DNA of 64,000 nt from Lentisphaerota bacterium (lineage in GTDB: Bacteria > Verrucomicrobiota > Lentisphaeria > Victivallales > UBA1829). Position 1 is the stretch's first letter. Each line of letters starts with the position of its first letter. The position numbers and the translations under genes are program-made. The notes below the pieces were generated by a model that saw only the letters and a list, made by a program, of their open reading frames with translations, was not told where the DNA came from and made no database searches. This document shows, piece after piece, positions 26,377-33,339 of this stretch. The stretch covers positions 1-64,000 of the forward strand of contig SUVR01000006.1 in the NCBI GenBank assembly GCA_015061915.1, given 5' to 3'.

Positions 26377-26745
26377 ATGACGAATGAAAACTGCGAATGT
26401 ACCGGACATCATACCCATCCGGTCAAACGGATCACCCCGGAACTGACCGGCGACCTGGAACTGGCACGGATGGCGGAGATCTTTCAATGTTTTTCCGATC
26501 CCACGCGCCTCAAGATCATCAACGCCCTGCTGCTCTCGGAACTGTGCGTGTGTGATCTGGTGAAGCTGATGCACATGACCCAGCCGGCGGTGTCTCACCA
26601 CCTGAAACAGCTGCGCCAGATGAGGCTGGTCAAGTGCCGTCGCGCGGGGAAATCCATTTTCTACTCGCTGGATGACTACCACATCCAGCTGTTGTTCGAT
26701 CTCTGCCGCACCCACCTGAACGAAGTCCACGGGAAGGAGGCGTAA
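26377..26745 (+). CDS. ArsR/SmtB family metal-responsive repressor
   Basis: A 122-residue winged-helix repressor. Two sensing motifs are visible: ELCVCDLV in the alpha-3 helix (residues near 55-62), the CxC site of thiol-type sensors, and D-x-H-x10-H-x2-E near 101-117, the alpha-5 zinc site of SmtB/CzrA. The N-terminus adds CECTGHHTH as further possible ligands. It is encoded directly before a CDF efflux pump (1-nt gap), so it likely responds to zinc or a similar ion and derepresses the pump. Confidence 0.88.
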   Translation: MTNENCECTGHHTHPVKRITPELTGDLELARMAEIFQCFSDPTRLKIINALLLSELCVCDLVKLMHMTQPAVSHHLKQLRQMRLVKCRRAGKSIFYSLDDYHIQLLFDLCRTHLNEVHGKEA

Positions 26746-26746
26746 C

Positions 26747-27649
26747 ATGCACGATCATCACCACGATCATCATGACCACCATCATCACGGATTTTCGCCG
26801 GAGACGGGGACGCGTTTTCTCATTGCCATTGCTCTGAACCTGCTGTTTGTGATTGCGGAATTCGCCCTCGGTTTCCGGTATGATTCCGCCGGCCTTCTGG
26901 CAGATGCGGGGCATAATCTGGGAGATGTGGGCGGGCTGGTCATTTCTCTTGCGGCGTTCTTCATGCTGAAAAAGAAAGCGGATCAAATCTTTACTTACGG
27001 CTTCAAAAAGGTAACCGTTCTTGCGGCGTTCATCAACTCTCTGCTGCTGACGGCGGCGGTGGTACTGATCGTATGGGAAAGTATGGAAAAATTCCGGAGC
27101 GGGGCGGCGGTGAACGGTCTGGCAGTCACGGGGACGGCTGCCGCCGGGATCGCGGTCAACGGCTTCACGGTCCTCCTGCTCTTCAGGGGACAGGAGCGCG
27201 ACATCAATATCAAGGGCGCATACCTGCATATGCTGGCGGATACGCTGGTCTCCATCGGCGTGGTGGTATCCGGCGCGCTGATTCTGTGGACCGGGGCGCC
27301 GTGGATCGATCCGGTGATCGGTCTGGTGATCGCAGGGATCATCTGCTGGAGCGGGGCGGGGCTTTTCCGGGAAAGTCTGCACCTGATCCTGGACGGCGTT
27401 CCGGAGTCGGTAAATCTTCCTCATCTTTCCGCAGAACTGAATGAGATCGAAAACGTTGCAGAAATCCACCACCTGCACGTCTGGGCGATCAGCACCACGG
27501 AGAACGCCCTGACCGCCCACATAAAGTTGAAGGACCTTGCCCGTATGGAAGACACCCGGTCCCTGCTGAAGGATTTTCTTCATCATCACGGGATCAGCCA
27601 CGCCACGCTGGAATTTGAGTCCGCATCCTACCCCTGCCCCGAGGCATAA
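26747..27649 (+). CDS. Cation diffusion facilitator efflux transporter (CzcD/ZitB-like)
   Basis: A 300-residue inner-membrane metal/proton antiporter with about six membrane segments. It opens with a His/Asp-rich stretch of about 14 residues. The metal site Asps are LLADAGHNLGD near residues 45-55 and HMLADTLVS near 164, each giving the HxxxD/DxxxD pattern. A cytosolic C-terminal domain begins after ILDGVPES and contains IHHLHVWAI. It exports zinc or a related ion and is controlled by the ArsR-type gene with which it forms an operon. Confidence 0.9.
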   Translation: MHDHHHDHHDHHHHGFSPETGTRFLIAIALNLLFVIAEFALGFRYDSAGLLADAGHNLGDVGGLVISLAAFFMLKKKADQIFTYGFKKVTVLAAFINSLLLTAAVVLIVWESMEKFRSGAAVNGLAVTGTAAAGIAVNGFTVLLLFRGQERDINIKGAYLHMLADTLVSIGVVVSGALILWTGAPWIDPVIGLVIAGIICWSGAGLFRESLHLILDGVPESVNLPHLSAELNEIENVAEIHHLHVWAISTTENALTAHIKLKDLARMEDTRSLLKDFLHHHGISHATLEFESASYPCPEA

Positions 27650-27675
27650 AAAGAGGATTTTTTCCGTTGCCAGAC

Positions 27676-27703
27676 TTGATTTCACCATTCCCGGTGTTAT
27701 ATT
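27676..27703 (+). promoter_or_regulatory. Promoter of GHL-type glycosidase gene
   Basis: TTGATT, 16-nt spacer, TATATT, about 34 nt before the ATG at 27738, which has a CCGGAGGA site. Confidence 0.7.
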
Positions 27704-27737
27704 GTAGGACAAAATAAAAAAACATCCGGAGGATCTT

Positions 27738-29288
27738 ATGAGCGGCATTGTGATCAATGAAGATAGTTCCCATTATTTCTACTCCCGTGGCATTGAAGGA
27801 GCAAGTCAGGAAAAACTCCGGGAACTGGTTGCCCATTACTGCACCGGACAGGTGGAGGAAGTAACCTACTGTTTCATGGCGCAGCGTGCCAATGTGGACG
27901 GTCTGAATGTGGACCCGGTCTGGCACGGGATCGAGGACCGGGGAGAAGAAGGTATGTTCTTCCGGGGCAACCGGTTGGATGATCATTTTGCAGGCTGGAT
28001 ACGCTGCGCAAAAAAACTGAACGACATGGGGATCGATCCCTATCAGGTCTGGCTGGAGGAGACACGGAAAGCCGGCAGACGCGGCACGCTCTCCATCCGT
28101 ATGAACGATTGCCACAACATCTGGGAGGATGATCACTTTTTCCATGCGGAATTCTGGCGGGAACACCCGGAGTTCCGTCTGGATCCGGTCTCCCGTGCGT
28201 CGGGCTATCCCTGTCACCGGGTGGCGGCGCTGGATTATACCTTTGAAGATGTCCGGGCATACAAACTCAATATCATCCAAGCCGTTCTGGAACGGTACGA
28301 TACGGACGGACTGGAGATCGACTGGATGCGGCACGGGGACAATGTGGGCTTCCGCAATACGGATGCCGGACGCGCTGCACTGACCGATTTCCACCGGAAG
28401 GTACGGGCAATGGCAGACAAAGCGGAAAAACGGCTCGGTCATCCGGTGCGGATCACGGCCCGCATTTCCGCCACGCCGGACGACGCCTTCGCCCGGGGTA
28501 TGGATGTGGCAGCGTGGACACGGGAAGGATTGGTTCAGGGGATCGTACCGACTGCGTTCTTTTCGACCTCCGATACCGGTATGCCCATCGCCCTCTGGCG
28601 CAGCATCCTCGGGAAAGAGGTGGAGATCTGCGCCGGACTGGAACTGCTGATCCGTCCTTATCCCGCCAGCGACTATATGCCGGAAACATCATCTCTGCTG
28701 GCAGGTCAGGCATCCGATTATTTCTATCAGGGTGCGGACCGGATCTACCTTTTCAATCACATGGATTCCCAAACCGCCATGCGGGAACCGGAGGATTATC
28801 AAAAGGCACTGAACACCATCGGATCGCCGTCAACGGCACACGCCGCCCGACGCCGCCATGTGGTCACGTTTCAGGATACCCATGCCTACGGTCAGCCCGT
28901 TGCACACACGCTTCCGGCATATCTGCCGCCAAACGGGTTCGCCGGTCATCTGCGGATCCATGCCGGACCCAAGCCGGAACCCGGACGGTGCTGCAGCCTG
29001 ATCCTTGGCTTTGATACGGCGGACATCCCGGAACTGGAAGTCTGGCTGAACAATACGCCCCTCACCCTTGCCCGCACCTTTGCCAACGAAGATATGGGAA
29101 CGGATGAGAGAGTCCTCGGTACCTTTCAGTCCAAACAGGTTTACCCCAAGAGCAGCGTTCTGCTGGCGGAGTTTGATGCGGCGGATGCGGTCGTTTCCGG
29201 CACGAACATCCTGCTGGTGAAAAACCGGAACGGCGAAAAAAGCTGCAACCTCACCTGGTGCGAGATCGAAGTCGCCCCGGCAGAGTAA
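27738..29288 (+). CDS. Glycoside-hydrolase-like protein (GHL10-type)
   Basis: A 516-residue protein. The central region has DTDGLEIDWMRHG near residues 192-204, the acid-rich strand end seen in hypothetical glycosidase families with a TIM barrel, and VRAYKLNIIQAVLERY before it. The C-terminal about 120 residues look like a beta-sandwich accessory domain. There is no signal peptide, so it would act on imported sugars. The assignment is by motif; the substrate is not predicted. Confidence 0.6.
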   Translation: MSGIVINEDSSHYFYSRGIEGASQEKLRELVAHYCTGQVEEVTYCFMAQRANVDGLNVDPVWHGIEDRGEEGMFFRGNRLDDHFAGWIRCAKKLNDMGIDPYQVWLEETRKAGRRGTLSIRMNDCHNIWEDDHFFHAEFWREHPEFRLDPVSRASGYPCHRVAALDYTFEDVRAYKLNIIQAVLERYDTDGLEIDWMRHGDNVGFRNTDAGRAALTDFHRKVRAMADKAEKRLGHPVRITARISATPDDAFARGMDVAAWTREGLVQGIVPTAFFSTSDTGMPIALWRSILGKEVEICAGLELLIRPYPASDYMPETSSLLAGQASDYFYQGADRIYLFNHMDSQTAMREPEDYQKALNTIGSPSTAHAARRRHVVTFQDTHAYGQPVAHTLPAYLPPNGFAGHLRIHAGPKPEPGRCCSLILGFDTADIPELEVWLNNTPLTLARTFANEDMGTDERVLGTFQSKQVYPKSSVLLAEFDAADAVVSGTNILLVKNRNGEKSCNLTWCEIEVAPAE

Positions 29289-29326
29289 AAACTCCTCACC
29301 GCGACTGGCAGAATGATTTGACGCAC

Positions 29327-29358
29327 AGCTCCTTTTCAAAAACATCAGAAAAGGAGCT
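29327..29358 (+). promoter_or_regulatory. Hairpin that contains the ribosome-binding site
   Basis: AGCTCCTTTTC (29327-29337) pairs perfectly with GAAAAGGAGCT (29348-29358) over 11 bp with a 10-nt loop. The second arm contains the AAGGAG site of the gene starting at 29365. In the folded RNA the site would be masked. It may also help end the upstream transcript, but no T-tract follows. Confidence 0.6.
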
Positions 29359-29364
29359 TGTGCT

Positions 29365-29586
29365 ATGCTGAATCTTACCATCAACCAATCTCTGCAGAAA
29401 GAATTTGAAAAACGGGATCACCTTTCCAACCTGTTTCCCGGGGTTCATTGCGGCAATCCGGAGTGCGCTGCCCAATGTGCAGAAGCACTGGAAGTTGCCC
29501 GGAAATTGAATCTGAATGAAAAGGATCATCTTCTTGCTGTTATTGAAGGATATCTCCTATCAGGGGGTCAATGCGTTAGGAATTGA
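29365..29586 (+). CDS. Small Cys-containing protein of unknown function
   Basis: A 73-residue soluble protein with HCGNPECAAQC near residues 28-38, a cluster that could bind metal or an iron-sulfur centre; a single Cys lies near the C-terminus. No family is recognised. The AAGGAG site 8 nt before the ATG lies inside a perfect hairpin (29327-29358). The gene lies between the glycosidase and the MWKK peptide cluster and could belong to either. Confidence 0.55.
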   Translation: MLNLTINQSLQKEFEKRDHLSNLFPGVHCGNPECAAQCAEALEVARKLNLNEKDHLLAVIEGYLLSGGQCVRN

Positions 29587-29612
29587 TTGGGGTTTTTGGG
29601 AAAATAATTAAA

Positions 29613-29653
29613 AAAAGCAAAACACGCCTTGAAATATCCGTTCCCGGTGGTAT
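29613..29653 (+). repeat. 41-bp direct repeat, copy 1
   Basis: Identical to 29873-29913. It carries the fossil C-terminus of an MWKK-type peptide (codons for K-Q-N-T-P-stop) and the promoter of the next copy: TTGAAA at 29629-29634, 16 nt, then TATTTG, weaker than the TATATT of copy 2. It shows that a further family member once lay upstream. Confidence 0.8.
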
Positions 29654-29688
29654 TTGCATCAACAGGCAACCAAAAAAAGGAGACTGTT

Positions 29689-29892
29689 ATGTGGAAAAAG
29701 TTGAGATATTTTGCTCTGATCAGTACCGTTCTGACGCCAATCGCGTGTATTCGTACATGTTGTGCAGATGACACAGATTTGTTGTGCGCTGGAATAGGTT
29801 GTTACGAAGACGGGAAGGGTGTTGTTCGCGAAGAAAATTCCGGCATCGAAGGCGAGCCTGCCACTCCCGCAGAAAAGCAAAACACGCCTTGA
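29689..29892 (+). CDS. Small exported MWKK-family peptide 1
   Basis: A 67-residue protein starting MWKKLRYFALISTVLTPIAC, a short signal-like hydrophobic segment after two Lys. The Cys at about 20 could be a lipidation site, but the preceding residues fit a lipobox only loosely. The mature part holds a Cys pair and an acidic, Pro/Glu-rich tail ending PATPAEKQNTP. Three close relatives follow at 29949, 30888 and 31131. AAAAAAGGAG precedes the ATG. Function is unknown; the family is treated as one tandem cluster. Confidence 0.65.
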   Translation: MWKKLRYFALISTVLTPIACIRTCCADDTDLLCAGIGCYEDGKGVVREENSGIEGEPATPAEKQNTP

Positions 29893-29916
29893 AATATCCG
29901 TTCCCGGTGGTATATT
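29873..29916 (+). repeat. 41-bp direct repeat, copy 2, with embedded promoter
   Basis: Bases 29873-29913 are identical to 29613-29653 (offset 260). Within it TTGAAA (29889-29894), a 16-nt spacer and TATATT (29911-29916) form the promoter of the second peptide gene. The TGA inside TTGAAA is the stop codon of the first peptide gene. Confidence 0.8.
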
Positions 29917-29948
29917 GCATCCATAGGAAACCGGAAAAGGAGGTTATT

Positions 29949-30188
29949 ATGTGGAAAAAATTGAGATACGTTGCACTGATCGCTACTGTTCTGACGCCAA
30001 TCGCACATATTCATACGTGTTGTCCTTCGGATCATTTGCTCCCCCCCCCCGTTGATTTTTACGAAATTTATGAGAATACGCCCGCAGATTGTAATGAATC
30101 CGAAAGGGGCAAGGAACAAAAAGAAACGCAGGAACTTCAGCAGAAGCAAACTCCTGCCACTCCCGCAGAAAAACAGAACACGCCTTGA
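29949..30188 (+). CDS. Small exported MWKK-family peptide 2
   Basis: A 79-residue paralog starting MWKKLRYVALIATVLTPIAH, then HTCC. The tail is Glu/Gln-rich and ends with the same PATPAEKQNTP as peptide 1, which supports a recent tandem duplication. A run of ten C (30042-30051) encodes PPP and is a likely slippage site for phase variation. AAAAGGAGG precedes the ATG. Function is unknown. Confidence 0.65.
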   Translation: MWKKLRYVALIATVLTPIAHIHTCCPSDHLLPPPVDFYEIYENTPADCNESERGKEQKETQELQQKQTPATPAEKQNTP

Positions 30189-30212
30189 CAAGTCCGTTTT
30201 CTGTAATACATT
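30185..30212 (+). promoter_or_regulatory. Promoter of lipoprotein gene, overlapping a stop codon
   Basis: TTGACA, 16-nt spacer, TACATT. The TGA within TTGACA is the stop of the second MWKK peptide gene, the same layout as at 29889. Confidence 0.7.
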
Positions 30213-30249
30213 ATCCCCGGAATTAAGTTTACAAGAAAAGAGAGCAGCA

Positions 30250-30777
30250 ATGGCTTTCAGGTTTTTTCTGTTTTACATTTTCGCCGGCATCCTTCTTTCG
30301 ATATTGTTGTCGGGCTGTTTTTTCCTGCCGGGTACGAACAAGGTTGCACCGGCACTCCGGGGGCGGATCATCAATGACCGGTCCGGACAGCCGGTTTGCG
30401 GGGCTCGCATCTATTACACTGTCACTGCCGAAGAAAATTCCTATGTAGAATATGCGGTAAGCGATGAAAATGGTATCTTCCAGCTCGAAGCCCCCACACA
30501 ATGGCACTACATCATCTATATAGGATCACCGGGATATTATCCCGTCCCGGATTTTCTCCGTTCTCAGAAAAAATCCATTACGATTCAGAAAGTTGGATAT
30601 GAACCACTGGAATTTTCTTATTCCAATAAGCTTGCCGATAAGCTTGCCGATCAGATAATGTTCCCACTCTTTGGGACACCAAAAAATAAATTGACAGACC
30701 CGCAGATCCGGATTCTGCGGGAGAATGGTTCCGACTTGGGGCCCATTGCCCTGACTCCGGACAACGATCCCCATTGA
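30250..30777 (+). CDS. Lipoprotein with carboxypeptidase-regulatory-like domain
   Basis: A 175-residue protein. A hydrophobic segment ends in the lipobox LLSGC at about 20-24, so it is probably a lipoprotein of the envelope. The next about 80 residues (LRGRIINDRSGQPVCGARIY ... VSDENGIFQLEAP) match the CarboxypepD_reg/SpaA-like beta-sandwich. The rest is unassigned. It is set within the MWKK cluster but is not homologous to those peptides. No strong ribosome site; the ATG is preceded by AGAGAGC. Confidence 0.7.
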   Translation: MAFRFFLFYIFAGILLSILLSGCFFLPGTNKVAPALRGRIINDRSGQPVCGARIYYTVTAEENSYVEYAVSDENGIFQLEAPTQWHYIIYIGSPGYYPVPDFLRSQKKSITIQKVGYEPLEFSYSNKLADKLADQIMFPLFGTPKNKLTDPQIRILRENGSDLGPIALTPDNDPH

Positions 30778-30887
30778 AAAATCGCTCTTTTCAGGACACC
30801 CCGTTAAATAAAAATCTGAAAACCTTGACAACAGCTATTCGTATGACATATCAGGTGAAGGAACTATAACAAAAGGAGGCAGTTGAT

Positions 30888-31112
30888 ATGTGGAAAAAAA
30901 TCAGAATCGTTGCTTTGATCGGTACGGTGTTTCTCCCGATGTCGTGTTGTCGTTGTTGTTGTATGGAAGATGAGAAAGCCGCTTTTTACAATTCGGTGGA
31001 GTTTCAGAATGCAATGCAGGAACTTGCAGTGATAGCCGAGGAACGTGAAAAAAAATCCACTGAAAACCAGACTGCCGGAGAAATTCAAATGCAGCCGGAT
31101 GAGAAAAAATAA
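30888..31112 (+). CDS. Small exported MWKK-family peptide 3
   Basis: A 74-residue paralog starting MWKKIRIVALIGTVFLPMSC followed by CRCCC, an unusual run of six Cys in seven residues, at the end of the hydrophobic segment. The tail is acidic and Gln/Glu-rich. AAAAGGAGG lies 8 nt before the ATG. A TTGACA box at 30825 gives it its own promoter with a weak -10. Peptide 4 follows 18 nt later. Confidence 0.65.
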   Translation: MWKKIRIVALIGTVFLPMSCCRCCCMEDEKAAFYNSVEFQNAMQELAVIAEEREKKSTENQTAGEIQMQPDEKK

Positions 31113-31130
31113 GAGAGTATGGCAGTTGAT

Positions 31131-31331
31131 ATGTGGAAAAAAATCCGGATTGTTGTGTTGATCTGTACAGTAATGGCGCCCGTTGCATTTGTCGAATCGT
31201 GTCATAAGTTTATGCATCCGCAATGCTGTATGGAGGCAATACCGGATGAGATGTATTTTTATTATCTGGATGATGAACCGGTGACAAATCAGGAACATTC
31301 GCCTGAAAAAAACGACAAAACGAATGACTGA
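31131..31331 (+). CDS. Small exported MWKK-family peptide 4
   Basis: A 66-residue paralog starting MWKKIRIVVLICTVMAPVAF, with Cys pairs later (ESCHKF, QCCME) and an acidic tail. The leader copies GCAGTTGATATGTGG from peptide 3, but the Shine-Dalgarno core is lost (GAGAGTAT). An in-frame ATG at 31119 is an alternative start. It is probably read with peptide 3. Confidence 0.55.
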   Translation: MWKKIRIVVLICTVMAPVAFVESCHKFMHPQCCMEAIPDEMYFYYLDDEPVTNQEHSPEKNDKTND

Positions 31332-31413
31332 AGATTTGTGAAAAAGATTCCAAATCTCCGGCTGCTGATTCGCAGGAAGGGCAGAAAACCTGCATAAAAA
31401 AGGGGACGCCGGG

Positions 31414-31442
31414 TTGTTTTTCCATCGTGCGCGTGGTATATT
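31414..31442 (+). promoter_or_regulatory. Promoter of the isomerase pair
   Basis: TTGTTT, 17-nt spacer, TATATT, about 35 nt before the ATG at 31478. Confidence 0.6.
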
Positions 31443-31477
31443 ATGCCGTTGACAGCAAACAGGAAAGGCATCTCAAC

Positions 31478-32377
31478 ATGGCAGCACCTGCACCGATCTC
31501 GTATTATGTGGAATTTCAGACCTTGAACGACCAGACCCGCCCGGTCTATCTGCACGAACTGGCAGTCCACGGGGCAAAACATATCGTTCTCACCTCCCCC
31601 CTGATCCGGATGATCATGGATACTCCGGCATTTCTGAAAACGGTCCAACAGGAACTGGCAGCAGAAGGCTTGACTTTCTGCGACGTCCACGCGCCCTATG
31701 CCGTGCCTTACGACCTGAACTGCCCTTTTGAAGAACTGCGCCCCTTCCTCACCGCCCGTTTCCGCACCTCCATGGAACTGGCGGCAAGTCTGGGACTGGA
31801 TACCATGACGTTTCACACGGGCCACGATGGCGCCGATCCGGCGATCCCCCGGGAAAAGCATATCGAACGGGTCTGCTCCATGCTGGATCAGCTGCTGCCC
31901 GACGCAGAACGGCTGGGGATCACCCTTTGTATCGAAAACGGCATGAGTCAGAACAACAGTACGGATGTTCTGCTGACCGTGCGGGATCACTTTGCTTCGG
32001 ATTATCTGGGCTTCTGTTTTGATGCAGGCCATGGGAATCTGATGGAAAAAGGGATCACATTCCCCGGAAGTTCCCCCCGGATCCAGTGGCAAAAGATCGG
32101 TCAGGAACCGAAGTGGGAAAGCGTACAGGAGAAAATGAACCGGATGCTGCCCCACATTGTAAACTGTCACCTCCATGACAATCAGGGCGAATGGGACCAG
32201 CACACCCTGCCCGGTCGCGGGACTGTGGACTGGAAACTGGTCACCGGGATGCTGAAAAAAGCGCCCCGTCTGCGTGCGATCCAGTGCGAAGCACTGTCGA
32301 TCCGGAACGGCTTCACCGTGGCGGAACTGGTCCGGACGATGGAAAATCTTTTTGATCAGCCGGAGGAGAAAAAATGA
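31478..32377 (+). CDS. Sugar phosphate isomerase/epimerase-like TIM barrel, copy A
   Basis: A 299-residue xylose-isomerase-like TIM-barrel protein. Likely metal ligands are the Glu of CIENGM, the Asp/His of CFDAGHGN, the His of NCHLHDN and the Glu of IQCEAL. It overlaps copy B by ATGA, and the two proteins align along their whole length (AKH.VLTSPL, CFD.GH.N, HLHDN, HTLPGRGT). They are a tandem duplication that may act as a heterodimer or on two sugars. A dicarboxylate transporter gene follows. Confidence 0.78.
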   Translation: MAAPAPISYYVEFQTLNDQTRPVYLHELAVHGAKHIVLTSPLIRMIMDTPAFLKTVQQELAAEGLTFCDVHAPYAVPYDLNCPFEELRPFLTARFRTSMELAASLGLDTMTFHTGHDGADPAIPREKHIERVCSMLDQLLPDAERLGITLCIENGMSQNNSTDVLLTVRDHFASDYLGFCFDAGHGNLMEKGITFPGSSPRIQWQKIGQEPKWESVQEKMNRMLPHIVNCHLHDNQGEWDQHTLPGRGTVDWKLVTGMLKKAPRLRAIQCEALSIRNGFTVAELVRTMENLFDQPEEKK

Positions 32378-33258
32378 GCGCCCCTGTTCCCATTACATTT
32401 TATGTCAAATTTCAGGAATTGAACGATCAGAACCGCTTTGCCTATCTGCTGGAACTGGCGGAAAATGGTGCAAAACACGTGGTTCTGACTTCCCCCCTTC
32501 TGGCACGGATCATCGGTGAACCGGATCTGCTGGGGAAAGTCTGCGATGAACTGAAAACAGTGGGCATGAGTTTTCTCGATACCCACGCACCGTACGGTCC
32601 CCACTGGGACCTGAACTCCCCCTTTGAATCGGAACGCCCTGCCCTGACCGCACGGCTGAAGACTGCTCTGGAGATCGCGGCAAGTCTGGGACAGAATACC
32701 ATGACCATCCACATGGGAACAGACCTGATGGCGCCGGAACTGCCCGCACAGGTTCATTTCGACCGCGCCTGCGCTATGCTGGACTCCATTCTGCCAACGG
32801 CGGAACGGCTGGGCATCACCCTCTGCCTCGAAAACGGCATGATCCGGAACTATCGGACCGGTACGCTGCTCGCTATGCTGGAAAAATTCCGGTCGGATTA
32901 TCTGGGCTTCTGTTTCGATTCCGGTCACGCCAACGTGATGGACAACGGCAGATATTTTGATGAGTGCTCAGCCAAAAAGAACTGGGCGCGGCTGAACGAC
33001 GGCGAACCGGAATGGGAGACCATGGCGGAAAAGATGGAAAAGATGCTGCCCTACGCTGTGAATTGTCATCTCCATGACAACAACGGGATTGATGACCAGC
33101 ATACTCTGCCCGGACGGGGAACGATTGACTGGGCGCTGGTGACTGCCGCCCTGCGGAAAGCCCCCAGACTGCGGGTGATCCAGAGCGAAGTGGATCCGCT
33201 GAAAAATCATATCGCCGTTTCCGAACTGGTGCAGACATTTGACCGGATCTTTCAGTAA
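32374..33258 (+). CDS. Sugar phosphate isomerase/epimerase-like TIM barrel, copy B
   Basis: A 294-residue paralog of the previous gene, with the same motifs: CLENGM, CFDSGHAN, NCHLHDNN, HTLPGRGT and IQSEVD, all candidate ligands kept. The ATG overlaps the stop of copy A (ATGA), so translation is coupled. A GGAGG-like site (CCGGAGGAG) lies in the end of copy A. The reaction is not known. Confidence 0.78.
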   Translation: MSAPVPITFYVKFQELNDQNRFAYLLELAENGAKHVVLTSPLLARIIGEPDLLGKVCDELKTVGMSFLDTHAPYGPHWDLNSPFESERPALTARLKTALEIAASLGQNTMTIHMGTDLMAPELPAQVHFDRACAMLDSILPTAERLGITLCLENGMIRNYRTGTLLAMLEKFRSDYLGFCFDSGHANVMDNGRYFDECSAKKNWARLNDGEPEWETMAEKMEKMLPYAVNCHLHDNNGIDDQHTLPGRGTIDWALVTAALRKAPRLRVIQSEVDPLKNHIAVSELVQTFDRIFQ

Positions 33259-33262
33259 GTGC

Positions 33263-33291
33263 TTGTAATTGACCGTTTCCGGGTGTATATT
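33263..33291 (+). promoter_or_regulatory. Promoter of the symporter gene
   Basis: TTGTAA, 17-nt spacer, TATATT, beginning 5 nt after the isomerase stop codon; the ATG is at 33340. Confidence 0.6.
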
Positions 33292-33339
33292 ATACGGATA
33301 AATATCTGAATCATAAACACCAACACAAGGAAACAACAG

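Noticed and set aside
29590-29780. Overlapping longer frames upstream of the MWKK peptides as N-terminal extensions
   Set aside because: They run through the promoter repeat and lack ribosome sites. The MWKK starts have strong sites and are conserved between copies.
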